Below, piece after piece: positions 60,301 through 64,000 of a stretch of 64,000 nucleotides of DNA. The notes below the pieces were generated by a model that did not search any database, was not told the origin of the DNA, and worked only from the letters and a program-made list of their open reading frames with translations. A program made the translations under genes and the position numbers. Numbering within the stretch: position 1 is the stretch's first letter; the number at the start of each line of letters is the position of its first letter. This DNA is from Plasmopara viticola (taxonomy: Eukaryota; Oomycota; Peronosporomycetes; Peronosporales; Peronosporaceae), in the NCBI GenBank assembly GCA_001695595.3, contig MBPM02000088.1, forward strand, positions 186,001 to 250,000, given 5' to 3'.

Positions 60301-63300
60301 GGATCTTCCGGCCTCAGACGCGGTAGCATAGGTTCGGCAAACAACGTCGATACATATGCGTAATATAGCATCACCAATAGCAGGTAACAAAGCCTCGCAA
60401 TCAAGTTGCGTAGGTCGGGGAGACGCAATGGGTAGCACAGCTTTATATCTAGATTTCAGCTGCTGGGCAAAAAATTCTGCAAGAATCAAATGACAATACG
60501 ACATTTCGTCACCCTGATGTCAAGATTGGCCTTATGGTTGATGAAATATCTTATTATAGGAGGCAGCTTAAATTGTCGTCGTGTCGTGCTTTGATCGTCA
60601 ATGCCAATCAACTCATTTATAGTTGAGAAAGTCTCTGGAAATCGAGAAAAGTTGCAAGTCGTAGTTTACTACGCAGTACACACACGACTGATTCACTAAG
60701 TTAGTGGGATTGTGTCCATAAGGATGGTATTTGTAAAAAATGAAAATGTTTGCCATGTAAATGTGGGAAAAAACATGCCAAGACAAAAAATCAGCACGCG
60801 CTATATGATACACTTTATATTTTGCACAGCTTTATATCCTTTGATATCGAGCGGATCTACAATTATTTAATCAGATTTGTGGTACATAGTCACGAGCATT
60901 TACGATACATGTTGACTTTCAGTTTTAAGGGTTCGGACAAGAATAGTGGGTCCTGGTGCATAAACGGCATTCTACCGGTAATTTGTCGGCTTACATACAA
61001 AGACAACGTTGAAGGATATCGAAGGGGGTATAAACTTTGCCTGATTTATATAAATCATCTATGGTAGTAAGAAATCAAATAAATAGTGCTAAAAGAGTGA
61101 TCGAATGATGGGAACAATAAGTGTTTGTAATATAGCTAGTACTACGATGTTTACGATAACATAAAAGGAAGTCCTCAGCAGGCTTCTGATCTAGCTTTTT
61201 CGGACGAGACAAAGCTGTTCAGTGTTGCTTACAAAGCTTCCGACGACAAATCGTTTGAGCGTTACCGTAGATCGAGGGATATCGTTGTGAGCGAGTTGTT
61301 TTGCTTTAGTGCACCAAAAGAAAATACTTTACTTATGACAAATCGCTATTTGTCATTGGCATATTTCTACATTCTGGAATACAAGCTCTCTATTGTCTGT
61401 TTAGACCCTGCGTCCCTGTGGGCGGGAAAACAAATTGTTTCACTCGCCTTAAATTGGCAAGACAATTGCGCCCTTCGCAAAGTGAAACTCTCGTATTAAA
61501 TACGAGCCCGGCAACCTCAGCGTGCTTGCCGTCGCGGTTTTGCGTCCACATTTGTATATAAAAAGCTACTTTATCATACGAGATATGGAATAAATGGCAG
61601 CTGAGAGCTTTTACAGCACAAAGAAACCAAAGTTGGGTGCTTATTACATCGACAGCGATCGCAGTTGCATCGCTGTAGGCGGTCGAGCGGTTTGCTCTAC
61701 TTAAGGTGGGATCAACAGATTTACTAAGTCGTTGCTCCGAACGACGAAGACCTGGATTACCATGTATTCCTGGAGGTATAAATTTTTCAAGTAGCAATCA
61801 TTTGGCTAGAGGAACATCCTTCGGTCTCCACACCATAATGGTGGATCCATATATACAAGTGGATGAACAAGTATAAGAGGACCCGTAAGGGTGCTAACTT
61901 GCGGCTCTCACGCTAAATTCTTTTAAAACAATCATATAGCGGCGGGGTGTTGGTAGCCCATTTGCCTCGATTTCGTCATTTGTATGCATAAGACAAGGTC
62001 AAACTGCGCATTGTAGTATTCATATGCTTTTTATGCATTAAACACCTTTTTAAGCCAGTACAATTGGGAATCATACCGCAAATTAGTTTCCTGGATACAC
62101 TTTCGCATACCGTGCTTACGGTAAGATAGAGACCGCTGCGCCTTGGGTGTAACCGCTCGCTGATGTCGAAAGCGACCACCCATAGAGAGATAGTCAGACA
62201 AAAAGGCTCAACCGTGCACTGCGCAGTATTTGCGCTGAGACGCCACATTCACAACTCTCATAGTTGAGTACACACTATACAATGTGAGTAGTGCACCTAC
62301 GAGCTTCGCCCCTTCTATGTTACCAATCTAGAACCAGTGGTAAGAAGAGAAGATGATCGAAAGCCTTTTCTTCCATGCCTCTCGCGTGTGATTAGCATCC
62401 TCGTAAAATGGGTCCGCTATACTTAAAATTTGGAAATTGTAATATTGCTGACGCGAATAAATTTCAAATTTGGATGATAGCCACGTAAGAAATGACACCA
62501 CCAAGAGTTGCTGAGTATAATAGCTAAGAACCTATCATAAAGGGTACAAAAATTATTCACCGTTTGTGATGTCGGTGTACTCGAGCAAAACGAAGGTCCT
62601 TCGCACGAGTGGTGTTAAGATATTACACACGAACAATAAATATACACAGATAAGCATGAGTTGAGCAAAACTCTGTAGTTGTTGAGTCTAGTGTTTTTTC
62701 TTTTTTGCCTGAGATCTCTTACGAGATCCAAAATATTAGACCTGTATCGCGAGTTCTGTCTGCCAATGTACATTTATTTACGTGATGGCCTACTTGAGCG
62801 AGAGTGAAGTTACGACAGCTGAGCTTATAGGGTAATATAGTAAATTTGGCCTGTTTTTACATAGTGATGAGGTAGCAACTTACCTTTTAAGAGAGCCCAA
62901 ATATCACGATTAAAGTGTACTGACCGTAACGTCTTTGAACAAGGCACTGACAAAGCGGTTCAAAATACGTAGTAGGCATGCATATAAGTCTTTGGCCGTA
63001 GCTACGTCGTCAGTGCGAGAAGCAGGTATTTTCTAGCATTCCAATATAATTACTTTTACTACATGAAGTCTTCCGCAACAGACAAGGCACCAGTGCGGCA
63101 GCAAAATACAATCGCGTGAAAATTTGAGAGCGCACCGAAGGTGATATATACCACGGTAGATGTAGCCGAACGAACTAAAGTCGTCCATTCATGTAAAACG
63201 GGATTTTTTGATTTGGACAGCAGGCAGACCAAAGATGTCAATACTCCAGCTCGCAGCTCCGCTCCTGAGATAAAATCCTACAATTAAACAGAGAAACTGA

Positions 63301-63563
63301 ATGACGATTCGAATATATTAATTAAGCCATGAAATAAATCATTATTTTTAAGCATTAAAACGCATAAGTTTATGGAAAAAACAAGTCGACCAGTGCGACA
63401 CGGCGTAGGACTTTTCGCATACACTCTTTATTTAAATCCACAAAATATCATATTGTATCCCGATTTTCCCGCTTTTTTAATCGAAAACCGTCAATTTGAA
63501 AACTCTATCAAGTTGAATTCGCGCGCGAAACATAACGATAAAGTAGCTACGAGTCATTTTGTA
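57351..63563. other. Gene-poor stretch between synthetase copy 2 and the right-edge gene
   Basis: No gene recognised over about 6.2 kb. A minus-strand frame at 58844-58578 and a plus-strand frame at 58756-59001 overlap and are both protein-like, so one is a shadow; neither has a known motif. A plus-strand frame with a true ATG at 59524-59721 and a minus-strand frame at 60504-60226 are likewise unassigned. The 135-codon minus-strand frame at 61797-61390 starts at a TTG and is within chance expectation. Confidence 0.35.
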
Positions 63564-64000
63564 ATGGAGACCCCACAGCACACGCGCGCGAGCAACAGCG
63601 GCATCGGAATGCCCATGACACCCACCCGCGAACACTCCACGCTGTTGCGTGAGCAGGAGGCAGAGCAGGAGCGTCTGCGTATGGACAATTATAACCAAGC
63701 TCTACGTATCAACTTTTTGGAGGAGCGCTTGCTGCGCATGAAGCAAGGCACAGACTTTTGTAGCGAGGATGTCGAGAGCGAATTGGCACAGTTGCGTATT
63801 TTATTAGAAGAGCGTGACCACGACTTGCGACAGCGCAATTTTAGTATGATTCGGGCCACCGAAGCTATAGATATGCTGAATGCCCAACTCCATGAGGCCC
63901 AAGCAGCGGCGGTTCGAGCCAGAGAAGAGGCCCAGCGAGACGCAGAAGCTCAATTTCATCAACGTATGGAAGAAAGAGACAACATTGATGCGGAAACGGC
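63564..64000 (+). CDS. Centrosomin-type coiled-coil protein (Cnn_1N motif), 5' part only
   Basis: The frame opens at an ATG (63564) with an in-frame stop upstream and runs off the right edge after 145 codons. Residues 1-30 are Thr/Pro/Ser-rich. Residues about 30-80 (QERLRMDNYNQALRINFLEE, then RLLRMKQG) match the conserved N-terminal motif of the centrosomin/CDK5RAP2/Pcp1 family, with its L-K/R-x-x-N-x-x-L-x-I-x-F-LEERL core. That motif anchors gamma-tubulin ring complexes to centrosomes or spindle poles. The rest is continuous coiled coil with Gln, Glu, Arg and Ala. The context TTTTGTAATGG, with TCATTTTG just upstream, resembles an oomycete initiator, so the 5' UTR may be very short. The family call is good; function in basal bodies is inferred. 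Confidence 0.8.
   Translation, partial: METPQHTRASNSGIGMPMTPTREHSTLLREQEAEQERLRMDNYNQALRINFLEERLLRMKQGTDFCSEDVESELAQLRILLEERDHDLRQRNFSMIRATEAIDMLNAQLHEAQAAAVRAREEAQRDAEAQFHQRMEERDNIDAET

Noticed and set aside
61390..61797. 135-codon minus-strand open frame
   Set aside because: It begins at TTG, has no motif, and a frame of this length is expected a few times by chance in 64 kb of six-frame translation.
62613..62760. Sequence resembling the start of a copia-type LTR (TGTTAAGATATTACACACG)
   Set aside because: No second copy, matching end or target duplication was found, so an LTR cannot be supported.
1..64000. RXLR or Crinkler effectors expected in a gene-sparse oomycete region
   Set aside because: No open frame combines a signal peptide with RXLR/EER or LFLAK motifs. 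Isolated RxLR strings occur only inside unrelated frames.

Overview
The window looks like nuclear DNA from an oomycete, probably a Phytophthora or downy-mildew type genome. That is an inference from gene structure and repeats: compact genes that are intron-free or carry 58-67 nt GT-AG introns, protein families typical of a flagellated-lineage protist, and long gene-poor stretches with decayed MULE and Ty3/gypsy elements. No RXLR or Crinkler effector, CRISPR array, rRNA or convincing tRNA was seen.

Layout. 1-3.5 kb: a possible 3' end of a spliced gene at the left edge, then a 324-bp SINE-like element with target-site duplications. 3.8-6.7 kb: a single-exon CLC chloride/proton exchanger gene with a duplicated CCAAT-type element upstream. 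6.9-8.0 kb: a decayed FAR1/MULE transposase on the minus strand. 12.8-13.4 kb: an 87-bp tandem duplication next to a second, inverted copy of the SINE-like element. 13.9-19.6 kb: a compact gene cluster. It holds a spliced VPS23/TSG101 gene (ESCRT-I), a 949-residue coiled-coil protein upstream on the same strand, and, divergent from the latter, a spliced 124-residue gene of unknown function. 19.6-29.7 kb: no recognisable gene. 29.7-57.4 kb: two closely similar three-exon bubblegum-type acyl-CoA synthetase genes point towards each other. They enclose about 23.5 kb of repeat-derived, gene-poor DNA that holds a Ty3/gypsy relic, long perfect hairpins and several unassigned coding-like fragments. 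A small spliced membrane-protein gene ends 173 bp from the second synthetase. 57.4-63.5 kb: no recognisable gene. 63.56 kb to the right edge: the 5' end of a centrosomin-type (Cnn_1N) coiled-coil gene.

How the genes work together. No operon logic is expected here. The real genes are housekeeping: anion/proton exchange on an internal membrane, ESCRT sorting, very-long-chain fatty acid activation and centrosome/basal-body organisation. The most informative points are that four genes need introns to be read correctly (VPS23, the 124-residue gene and both synthetases), that the synthetase pair is a divergent inverted duplication with a much faster changing N-terminus, and that a SINE-like family has an intact insertion signature. 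All exon joins are read by eye from splice signals and frame, and none has been checked against transcripts.
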